DNA from: Bacteroidota bacterium
GTDB taxonomy: Bacteria > Bacteroidota > Bacteroidia > CAIKAF01
NCBI GenBank assembly: GCA_023432985.1
Contig: JAEZEQ010000033.1
Coordinates: 1 to 39,227, forward strand
Length of the DNA: 39,227 bases
Direction of reading: 5' to 3'
Shown one piece after another: positions 7,293 through 13,944 of the stretch; position 1 is the first letter of the stretch; each line of letters starts with the position of its first letter. A model generated the notes under the pieces. It was not told where the DNA came from. It was given only the letters and a program-made list of their open reading frames with translations, and searched no databases. A program made the position numbers and the translations under genes.

Positions 7293-7306
7293 GCTACTTT
7301 GGTTAC
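7293..7306. promoter_or_regulatory. Second probable Crp/Fnr-type operator, upstream of tauE
   Basis: GCTACTTTGGTTAC matches the first operator at 10 of 14 positions (GnnACTTnnGTTAC) and stands at exactly the same distance (36.5 bp centre to box edge) from its -7 element. The GTTAC half overlaps the stop codon of the regulator gene. Its left half-site is weaker (GCTAC), so affinity may be lower. Confidence 0.55.
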
Positions 7307-7926
7307 AATAGCACTATTTTATTTCTTCCCAACTCCACTTTCCCATTGTCTTCCAATTGCTTCAAAAGTCGAGAGACCACGACCCGGGCTGTGCCCAATT
7401 CATTGGCCAATTGTTCGTGTGTAATATGAATGGTATTCGAATGAGTGAGGGTTGACTTTGTTTTCAGCATGGAAAAGAGACGTTCGTCTACTTTCTTAAA
7501 CGCAACGGCATTAACCATTTCGAGCAATTCTTCAAAGCGCTTATGGTATAATCTAAATATATAATCGAGCCATTCGGGATATTCTTTGATAAGCGAAGAC
7601 ACTTTATCTATGGGCAGGAATAATATCTCGGCATCTTCTTCTACCACGGCTTTTACCTTACTGGTTTCATTGTGCAGGCCTCCCAGAAAAGACATAATGC
7701 AACTTTCTCCGGCCTTGATATAATATAATAATATCTCTCTGCCATCATCTTCCGTACGAATCACTTTCAGGCTACCACTGGTCACGATTGGAATAGATCG
7801 AATATGTGCATTCTCGTTCAATACCACATCACCGGAACTGTAATTCTTACGGATGCCATAGGCATAAATCTTTTCTAAAAGTCCGGGTGATGACTTAAAC
7901 TCCACCATTGATTTCAATTCTTCCAT
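7303..7926 (-). CDS. Crp/Fnr-family transcriptional regulator, probable regulator of the sulfur operon
   Basis: 207 residues: an N-terminal cyclic-nucleotide-binding-like beta-roll (about 20-115), a dimer helix (about 118-140) and a C-terminal winged helix with recognition region ITHEQLANELGTARVVVSRLLKQLE. It lacks the cysteine cluster of oxygen-sensing Fnr and the cAMP-binding RxS pattern of true Crp. There is a single cysteine, Cys76, in the GESCIMSF turn where Crp proteins bind ligand; a persulfide- or redox-sensing cysteine there is attractive but inferred. The gene sits immediately upstream of tauE on the same strand, 60 bases away, and that gap holds a Crp-like operator. Activation of tauE and the CstB-like operon is the simplest reading. 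Confidence 0.9.
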   Translation of the reverse strand: MEELKSMVEFKSSPGLLEKIYAYGIRKNYSSGDVVLNENAHIRSIPIVTSGSLKVIRTEDDGREILLYYIKAGESCIMSFLGGLHNETSKVKAVVEEDAEILFLPIDKVSSLIKEYPEWLDYIFRLYHKRFEELLEMVNAVAFKKVDERLFSMLKTKSTLTHSNTIHITHEQLANELGTARVVVSRLLKQLEDNGKVELGRNKIVLL

Positions 7927-7968
7927 GTGCTCTAAGCTACGAAAAATGGGATAAGAAAATAAAAAAAA

Positions 7969-8409
7969 CTATTTATAGCGCACAAGCCATTTCAGGATAA
8001 ATCCCCAGGCCAAAAAAAACAGACCCAATCCCAAAAAGCTGTAATTTGCGATATGATTCGTTTTAAAATAGCCTCCACTCATGGCTTCAATCGAAAAGAA
8101 AATGATAAAACCACTAATAAAACTCACTCCGAAAAATATAAGAGTGGCCGAATTCGAGTCTTTAACTCTGTTTTTGCTTTCTATAAAAAAAGCTTCATAA
8201 TTTGCATCGGCGGCGGCTTTCACCTCGGGATCCAGCAGCAATTTATGGGTTTTGCGCCAATCACCTATTTCGGTATATAATTTGGCCTGATAATACTTTG
8301 CTTCCGGTGTCGGATGTTGATCCAACAAACGAATGGCATTCATTATTTCGCCTTTATTTTCCAGCGCTTTGGCTTGGGCAAAAAAGTCTTCTTTATATGT
8401 ACTTTCCAT
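7969..8409 (-). CDS. TPR-like soluble region plus two-helix membrane protein, function unknown
   Basis: 146 residues. The first ~80 residues are helical with a TPR-like pattern (AKALENKGEIMNAIRLLDQH, then KYYQAKLYTEIGDWRKTHKLL). The last ~55 form two membrane helices separated by a short loop (…SISFISG-like segment, then YSFLGLGLFFLAWGFILKWLVRYK). No signal peptide, so the repeat domain should be cytoplasmic and membrane-tethered. It begins one base after the mutA stop, so it is translated from the mutA message. I do not recognise a named family. A tether or scaffold for the mutase or another protein is possible but unsupported. Confidence 0.7.
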   Translation of the reverse strand: MESTYKEDFFAQAKALENKGEIMNAIRLLDQHPTPEAKYYQAKLYTEIGDWRKTHKLLLDPEVKAAADANYEAFFIESKNRVKDSNSATLIFFGVSFISGFIIFFSIEAMSGGYFKTNHIANYSFLGLGLFFLAWGFILKWLVRYK

Positions 8410-8410
8410 A

Positions 8411-9916
8411 CTATTCTTCTTCTTCGTTTGATGCGAGTTCTTCTTTCAATTGTTGTGTTTCCGATTTAAGGCGACTTTCGTCCAGGCTTTCGGTGATAAA
8501 TCTTGCCGGCAAAGGCATAACACGAAACTGCTCTTTCATATCGGGTTTTTGAACCAGTTTACTGATTTTTCCGCTTAATTTTTCTTGTTGATCGGGATAT
8601 TTATTTGTACCCACTACTACGTACTCCCCTTTACGGAAGGCCTCCAGTTTGTCGTTATAGTTTTTCTCTATGCTTCCCTGAATAAACTTATTTTCCAAGC
8701 TTGCCAAAAAGCCTCCTTTTTTCTCTACTTCTCTGAATAAATCCCATGCCGCTTCACAAAGTTTTGAAGTCAGCATTTCCAGAAAATAAGACCCTGCTGC
8801 AGGATCTTGCACCTTATCCATATAGGCTTCCTGCTTCAATACATTCCATATATTTCGCGCATTTCTATAGGCAAACGCATCCGGCAATTCTATACGCTCG
8901 TTAAAGGGTATGGCCGTAAAGCTCCCTGCCCCGCCCAACATAGCCGACATAGCCGCCGAGGTCAGACGCAACATATTGGTATGTCTGTCGTAAATGCTCA
9001 GGTTAAACTCGGAGGGACTCATATGTATATGCGGAAAAACATCTATTTCCCATGCATCAGCCACATTGGCCCATAGCATGCGAAATGCACGTAATTTGGC
9101 AATATTTGTAAGATAATCGGGACCGGCACTCAGGTGAAATTGCAAATGGGGAATAACCTTATTCGGCTCTATACCCTGCTCTTCCAACATTTTCAAATAT
9201 TCCACTGCCATAGCCAGACTAAAGGCCATTTCCGAAACTTCGCCCCCACCCGCATTCGCAAAGCGCAAGCCATTAACCGACAAGGCCTTCATCTGCGGCA
9301 TTTGTTCTATCACACAATCTAAATTGGCTTTTAGTAAACGTGCCGTTTCCGATTCGGAATAATCGTAATTTCCCGTGGCCAGCAGGCGATCGAATGGAGA
9401 AAAATAAACCGAACCCTTTACCTTTTGTAAATCATACCCTTTGGCTTCCCATTCGGCAGCGAGAATAAATAAGAGTGAGTTATTGCTCTCATCAAAATGA
9501 AAATGCAGAGGATTTTGAGTCGGATTCAACCCGAGCAATAATGTACCAAACTCCCTCTCATTGCCAATGGAATCACCCACAAATTCGATTTCATCTGCCC
9601 CGTTTTTCAGTGCTTCATCTGCCTGTTGATTGGCCAACATATGCTTTTCGGTATGAATGCGCTGACGCAAAACGCTTTGCTCGAACCCGGGGAATCCACT
9701 GCAATAGGGATATACACCGGGCTCAGTACCCACAAAAGGCAGGTTTTTTATATCCTCCGCATCGTATAAAGCAACCATAGAAATCCCCTCTGCACGTACA
9801 TGCTGCAGGGCGTTTAATTCTTCCTGTTTTCTTAACGATTGCTTAACGGCATTCGCCCAAGCTGCTTTATCCGAAGCCTCAAATTCCGATAATATATCCT
9901 GTACTTTTTTTTCCAT
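8411..9916 (-). CDS. mutA: Methylmalonyl-CoA mutase small (beta) subunit
   Basis: 501 residues, homologous to the TIM-barrel half of methylmalonyl-CoA mutase (blocks such as LSAGPDYLTNIAKLRAFRMLWANVADAW, quoted here only in part as the family's KLRAxRxLW region, and AGSYFLEMLTSKLCE). In heterodimeric enzymes this subunit is catalytically silent and supports the cobalamin-binding large subunit. It lacks the DxHxxG B12 motif and ends soon after the barrel, so the degenerate C-terminal B12-like domain found in longer (~620-residue) small subunits is absent. The C-terminus is a short acidic helix (LKEELASNEEEE). It is divergent from mutB, with two genes in between. A perfect -7 box stands 10 bases upstream. 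Confidence 0.92.
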   Translation of the reverse strand: MEKKVQDILSEFEASDKAAWANAVKQSLRKQEELNALQHVRAEGISMVALYDAEDIKNLPFVGTEPGVYPYCSGFPGFEQSVLRQRIHTEKHMLANQQADEALKNGADEIEFVGDSIGNEREFGTLLLGLNPTQNPLHFHFDESNNSLLFILAAEWEAKGYDLQKVKGSVYFSPFDRLLATGNYDYSESETARLLKANLDCVIEQMPQMKALSVNGLRFANAGGGEVSEMAFSLAMAVEYLKMLEEQGIEPNKVIPHLQFHLSAGPDYLTNIAKLRAFRMLWANVADAWEIDVFPHIHMSPSEFNLSIYDRHTNMLRLTSAAMSAMLGGAGSFTAIPFNERIELPDAFAYRNARNIWNVLKQEAYMDKVQDPAAGSYFLEMLTSKLCEAAWDLFREVEKKGGFLASLENKFIQGSIEKNYNDKLEAFRKGEYVVVGTNKYPDQQEKLSGKISKLVQKPDMKEQFRVMPLPARFITESLDESRLKSETQQLKEELASNEEEE

Positions 9917-9926
9917 AAACCGATAT

Positions 9927-9934
9927 CAAAGGTA
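9927..9934 (-). promoter_or_regulatory. -7 element of mutA
   Basis: Minus strand reads TACCTTTG, a perfect TAnnTTTG, 10 bases before the ATG at 9916. The transcript would have a leader of only a few bases. This suggests mutA can be transcribed separately from the MBL gene that ends at 9943. Confidence 0.6.
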
Positions 9935-9942
9935 ATGAATTT

Positions 9943-10758
9943 TCATTTCTTTTTATAGCTGCCACTGCGTGCCGCATCGATTAAATTTTCGACCGAAACA
10001 TCCGATTGTGTAATCCATTTTACCATATAACGTTCCTTCATTTTCAGCTCTTTCATGATTTCTGCATTCGACATATGCGCTCGCTCTCTCACCAATCCCC
10101 TGAGGTTGTATAGAAACTCTCTCTTCGCACGAAGTCTTTCCTTCCCTTGAGTAAATTGCGGATTATGTGCACAAAGCAATACATCGAAATCCAATTCCAA
10201 CAACCGATCCAGACCCTCTATCTGGTGGTCTAGATCTTCCGATTTACGCCATAATTTAATCTTATCGGCCACATACATATCTCCACTGAATAACCAACCT
10301 CTTTCTTTCAGAAAAAAACAACAATGATCGGGACTATGGCCGGGTACATGCTCTGTTTCCACGCTCTCTTTTCCCAAATATAACTGCCGGGGAAAGGGAT
10401 TAGGACATATGGGTTCAACCTTCCCAAACATGATTTTTTCGTAAAATTGAATAGGAAAACTATGCTTTAATTTTTCCAGAGCCAGCGGATGTGCATAGAC
10501 TTCGGCATTATACTTTTTTTTAAGATAGGCCGCATTTCCGCTATGGTCTTCATGGAAATGGGTCAACAATATTTGGGTAGGAGGATCTGTATGAAATTCG
10601 GGTATATATTTTCTTGTTTTAAAGGATCCTGTATCGATGAGACTATCGCCCAATTTATAGAAAAAAACGGTCCATAATAAATCCTTTATTCCCCAAGGTG
10701 CATAGCCCAATTCGAAATATTCCAGGTCTTCGAAGCGACCAAAATTCCGGTAAATCAA
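9943..10758 (-). CDS. Metallo-beta-lactamase-fold hydrolase
   Basis: 271 residues with the full dinuclear metal-binding set: LLTHFHEDHSGN (His67, His69, Asp71, His72), EHVPGHSPDH, FSGDMYV and LLCAHNP. The C-terminal ~70 residues form a basic helical cap (GKERLRAKREFLYNLRGLVR). No signal peptide, so it is cytoplasmic. The family includes thioesterases, lactonases and glyoxalase II-like enzymes. The fold does not reveal the substrate. Position between the two mutase subunit genes raises the possibility of an acyl-CoA or lactone housekeeping role in propionate metabolism; that is guilt by association only. Its start overlaps the stop of the lipoprotein gene by 4 bases (ATGA), so the two are translationally coupled. 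Confidence 0.88.
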   Translation of the reverse strand: MIYRNFGRFEDLEYFELGYAPWGIKDLLWTVFFYKLGDSLIDTGSFKTRKYIPEFHTDPPTQILLTHFHEDHSGNAAYLKKKYNAEVYAHPLALEKLKHSFPIQFYEKIMFGKVEPICPNPFPRQLYLGKESVETEHVPGHSPDHCCFFLKERGWLFSGDMYVADKIKLWRKSEDLDHQIEGLDRLLELDFDVLLCAHNPQFTQGKERLRAKREFLYNLRGLVRERAHMSNAEIMKELKMKERYMVKWITQSDVSVENLIDAARSGSYKKK

Positions 10759-11228
10759 AACTTCATCAGGTCTTTAAATGTATATTCATTATCCACCTTA
10801 AACAAAAGAGGTTTCTTGTAAAAGGGGGCTTTCACGGTCATAGACCCATCTACTTCCAATTTCACTTTTCCACTTTGCAAACTGAATAACAGGCTTTGTA
10901 TAGCTTGCGCAAAGCTTACATCGCTTGTTAATTCTATAGTCTGATAATTGTTCGATCGGGCTTTTACTTTCAATTGAAATGGAGCTTCGGCTCGGCCGAT
11001 TTCAGTTCCATTGATCTTTACTGTAGCCAACGGATTCTTCAGTTTAAATCCGACCCAATTCTTATTTTCAATGCGCATTTCCATTACCAGGGCTTTGCTT
11101 TGATCGGGCCGGGTTTTCATCTCAAAATTCCGCACATCGGTAATGGCAGGCGGGGTGTACTTACAACTGCTGAATGTAAGGGATCCCAATACAATCAAGC
11201 CCCAAACCAAGGTCAACTTCCATTTCAT
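10755..11228 (-). CDS. LEA type 2-like lipoprotein
   Basis: 157 residues beginning with a lipoprotein signal (LTFSSCKYTPP, Cys22 lipidated). The rest is a single beta-rich domain with the pattern of water-stress/LEA-14 domains: MEMRIENKNWVGFKLKNPLA, VKINGTEIGRAEAPFQL, SNNYQTIELTSDVSF. These domains are small immunoglobulin-like folds of unknown biochemical role in bacteria, often in periplasmic lipoproteins. It shares a 4-base overlap with the cytoplasmic MBL hydrolase, an odd pairing of compartments. A perfect -7 box lies 6 bases upstream of the ATG, making this message essentially leaderless. Confidence 0.82.
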   Translation of the reverse strand: MKWKLTLVWGLIVLGSLTFSSCKYTPPAITDVRNFEMKTRPDQSKALVMEMRIENKNWVGFKLKNPLATVKINGTEIGRAEAPFQLKVKARSNNYQTIELTSDVSFAQAIQSLLFSLQSGKVKLEVDGSMTVKAPFYKKPLLFKVDNEYTFKDLMKF

Positions 11229-11234
11229 CTTTCA

Positions 11235-11242
11235 CAAATATA
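11235..11242 (-). promoter_or_regulatory. -7 element of the LEA/MBL pair
   Basis: Minus strand TATATTTG, a perfect TAnnTTTG, with only 6 bases to the ATG at 11228. The start site would fall at or within one or two bases of the initiation codon. Confidence 0.6.
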
Positions 11243-11347
11243 CCCTGCAAGGTACATGAAAAAAAGAAACGAAGGGAAAGCTTCTTGTTAATTTCGGCAA
11301 ACAAACGTACATTCGTACTGCATTTCAACATAAAAACAGGGCCATAT

Positions 11348-13471
11348 ATGAAACCTGCATTCTCTTCCAAAAGTTTGGATTTATACACGCGCAAATCGAA
11401 AAATGCGCCACTTGCCAACTCCGATTTTAAAACGGCTGAGGGCATTTTGCTCAAAAAATATTACCCTGCAAGCGATATAGAAAACTCTCCCCTAAAAGGA
11501 TTTACTGCCGGGGTTGCGCCCTATTTACGCGGACCTTATCCCAGCATGTATACGGGCAAAGCGTGGACTATCAGGCAATATGCCGGATTTAGTACGGCCC
11601 AGGAAAGTAATGCATTTTACCGGAGAAATCTGGCGGGCGGACAAAAAGGATTGTCTGTGGCATTCGACCTTGCAACACACAGAGGCTACGATAGCGATCA
11701 TGAACGGGTAAGCGGAGATGTAGGTAAAGCCGGTGTGGCTATAGATACGGTGGAAGATATGAAAATACTTTTCGACCAAATTCCGCTCGATCAAATGTCG
11801 GTTTCTATGACCATGAATGGAGCCGTAATTCCCATTATGGCATTTTATATAGCCGCCGCAAAAGAACAAGGCGTTAGTCCCGACAAACTCAGTGGAACCA
11901 TACAGAACGATATTCTGAAAGAATTTATGGTTCGTAATACCTATATTTATCCGCCCGAGCCCAGCATGCGTATTATTGCCGATATTTTCAAATATACATC
12001 GGCCCATATGCCCAAATTCAACTCCATTTCCATTTCGGGCTATCACATGCACGAAGCCGGTGCTACTGCCGATATCGAATTGGCATATACCCTGGCAGAC
12101 GGACTGGAATATATACGTACAGGATTGGCAGCCGGCATGAAAATAGACGAATTTGCACCCCGATTGTCTTTCTTTTTTGCCATAGGCATGAATCATTTTA
12201 TGGAAATTGCCAAACTTAGAGCAGCACGCGTTTTATGGGCAAAAATGCTACGTAAATTCGAACCTGAAAATGAGAAATCGCTGATGCTGCGCACGCATTG
12301 CCAAACCAGCGGATATTCGCTCACGGAACAAGATCCCTTTAATAATGTAGCACGAACCTATATCGAAGCTATGGCCTCTGTATTGGGTGGTACACAAAGC
12401 CTGCACACCAATGCCCTCGACGAAGCCATTGCATTGCCTACCGACTTTTCGGCGCGTATAGCACGGAACACTCAACTTATTATTCAGGAAGAAAATCGGG
12501 TTACACAAAGCATAGACCCATGGGGTGGCTCCTTTTATGTGGAAAAACTTACGGAAGAATTAATCGAAAAAGCCTGGGCCCTGATTGAAGAAATTGAGGA
12601 AATGGGCGGGATGACTAAAGCCATTGAAAGCGGATTCCCTAAGATGAAAGTAGAAGAAGCTGCCGCAAAAAAACAAGCCCGAATTGATAGCCGTAAGGAA
12701 TGGATTGTTGGCGTAAATGCCTTTAAAGCAGAAAAAGAAGACCCTATCGATATACTCGAAATCGATAACGAAGCGGTGCGAAATGAACAAATTGAGCGAC
12801 TAAATCGGATTAAGAAAAATCGGGACGAAAATGCCGTTTTAAATGCCTTGAACGAAATTGAAAAGGCGGCAAAAAGCGGGAAAGGGAATTTACTCGAACT
12901 CGCAGTAATTGCAGCAGAAGCCAGAGCTACATTGGGCGAAATCTCCATGGCTATGGAAAAAGTTTTTGGCAGATATCAGGCAAGTATTAAAACAATTTCA
13001 GGTGTCTATAGTATGGATATGGAATGGGATAAAGATTTTGAAGCAGCAAGAAAAGCAACGGATGCTTTTGCCGAAAAAGAAGGTCGCCGACCGCGTATCA
13101 TGGTGGCCAAAATGGGACAAGACGGACACGACCGGGGCGCAAAGGTTATTGCCACTTCTTTTGCCGACCTAGGCTTCGACGTCGATGTAGGCGCCCTCTT
13201 CCAAACCCCTGCCGAAGTCGCCAAACAATGTGTGGAAAATGACGTACATATTCTCGGCATTTCTTCTCTGGCAGCGGGACATAAAACCCTGATTCCTCAA
13301 GTAATAGCCGAACTTAAAAAATACGGACGAGAAGACATTATGATTATTGCAGGTGGGGTTATACCCGCTCAGGATTATGATTTCCTTTTCGATGCCGGAG
13401 TTAGTTTTGTTTTCGGACCCGGAACGCAAATTCCCAAAGCAGCCGTACAAATTCTGGAAAAACTGAGCTGA
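11348..13471 (+). CDS. mutB: Methylmalonyl-CoA mutase large (alpha) subunit, cobalamin-dependent
   Basis: 707 residues from the ATG at 11348; an upstream in-frame ATG at 11285 would add 21 residues unlike the family, so I start at MKPAFSSKSL. The N-terminal TIM barrel shows the mutase signatures RPYPSMY-like GPYPSMYTGKAWTIRQYAG, GYDSDHERVSGDVG and HCQTSGYSLTEQDP-type motifs. The C-terminal ~130 residues form a B12-binding domain with DGHDRGAKVIA (His ligand to cobalt), SSLAAGH and IIAGGVIP. It interconverts methylmalonyl-CoA and succinyl-CoA, linking propionyl-CoA to the TCA cycle. Length is normal. It has its own promoter, divergent from the LEA lipoprotein. No MeaB/ArgK-type chaperone gene is in the window. 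Confidence 0.96.
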   Translation: MKPAFSSKSLDLYTRKSKNAPLANSDFKTAEGILLKKYYPASDIENSPLKGFTAGVAPYLRGPYPSMYTGKAWTIRQYAGFSTAQESNAFYRRNLAGGQKGLSVAFDLATHRGYDSDHERVSGDVGKAGVAIDTVEDMKILFDQIPLDQMSVSMTMNGAVIPIMAFYIAAAKEQGVSPDKLSGTIQNDILKEFMVRNTYIYPPEPSMRIIADIFKYTSAHMPKFNSISISGYHMHEAGATADIELAYTLADGLEYIRTGLAAGMKIDEFAPRLSFFFAIGMNHFMEIAKLRAARVLWAKMLRKFEPENEKSLMLRTHCQTSGYSLTEQDPFNNVARTYIEAMASVLGGTQSLHTNALDEAIALPTDFSARIARNTQLIIQEENRVTQSIDPWGGSFYVEKLTEELIEKAWALIEEIEEMGGMTKAIESGFPKMKVEEAAAKKQARIDSRKEWIVGVNAFKAEKEDPIDILEIDNEAVRNEQIERLNRIKKNRDENAVLNALNEIEKAAKSGKGNLLELAVIAAEARATLGEISMAMEKVFGRYQASIKTISGVYSMDMEWDKDFEAARKATDAFAEKEGRRPRIMVAKMGQDGHDRGAKVIATSFADLGFDVDVGALFQTPAEVAKQCVENDVHILGISSLAAGHKTLIPQVIAELKKYGREDIMIIAGGVIPAQDYDFLFDAGVSFVFGPGTQIPKAAVQILEKLS

Positions 13472-13502
13472 TATTTTTTATTCTAGCTAAGCCCTTGTCT
13501 CC

Positions 13503-13940
13503 TCAACAGGACTTATATTTTCGTGCAATAAAATCTACGATAGCCGGCCCCCCGCTGCATCCGCCAATCTCATCAAGCTGCGCATCCGATGAGGCATTCC
13601 CGATTATCCACTGACCCGATTTGTGTAGTATCAAACGGCCTTCTTCGATTAAATCGCCATTTTTATAGGTGGTCACTTCGCTCTCTCCACGAAATATTAC
13701 CCGCAACGAATCGGATTTTATTTCCAAATCTACACTGTCGCCAAAGGATTTTCCTAAATATCCGGCATAGGAAATTTCGAAGCGAAATACGCCGTCTGTA
13801 TATGGCAATTGTCTCGCCTGAACCGTATTAACCCCCAAAGAATCGGCATTTTGGGTGGCTGCTTCCTCACCGGAAGGCATCGATCTACCGCAAGAAAGGA
13901 TAAAAAACAAGGCACATAGACTCCAAATACCTGTTTTCAT
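13503..13940 (-). CDS. Small lipoprotein, function unknown
   Basis: 145 residues with a lipoprotein signal peptide (CALFFILSCGRS, Cys17 lipidated), an acidic linker and a beta-rich domain of about 90 residues. The C-terminus has a GGCSGGPAIVDFIARKYKSC string. Its two cysteines probably form a disulfide in the periplasm. I recognise no family. It follows the T9SS esterase gene by 4 bases, so the two are one operon. A helper or inhibitor of the esterase is a possible but untested reading. Confidence 0.72.
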   Translation of the reverse strand: MKTGIWSLCALFFILSCGRSMPSGEEAATQNADSLGVNTVQARQLPYTDGVFRFEISYAGYLGKSFGDSVDLEIKSDSLRVIFRGESEVTTYKNGDLIEEGRLILHKSGQWIIGNASSDAQLDEIGGCSGGPAIVDFIARKYKSC

Positions 13941-13944
13941 AATT

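Noticed and set aside
7303..7926. Oxygen-sensing Fnr with an iron-sulfur cluster
   Set aside because: Only one cysteine is present, so no 4Fe-4S cluster of the Fnr kind can form.
11525..12196. 223-residue minus-strand frame inside mutB
   Set aside because: Antisense shadow of a strongly conserved gene. It is rich in Cys/His/Ile without any signature, as expected of the complement of mutB codons.
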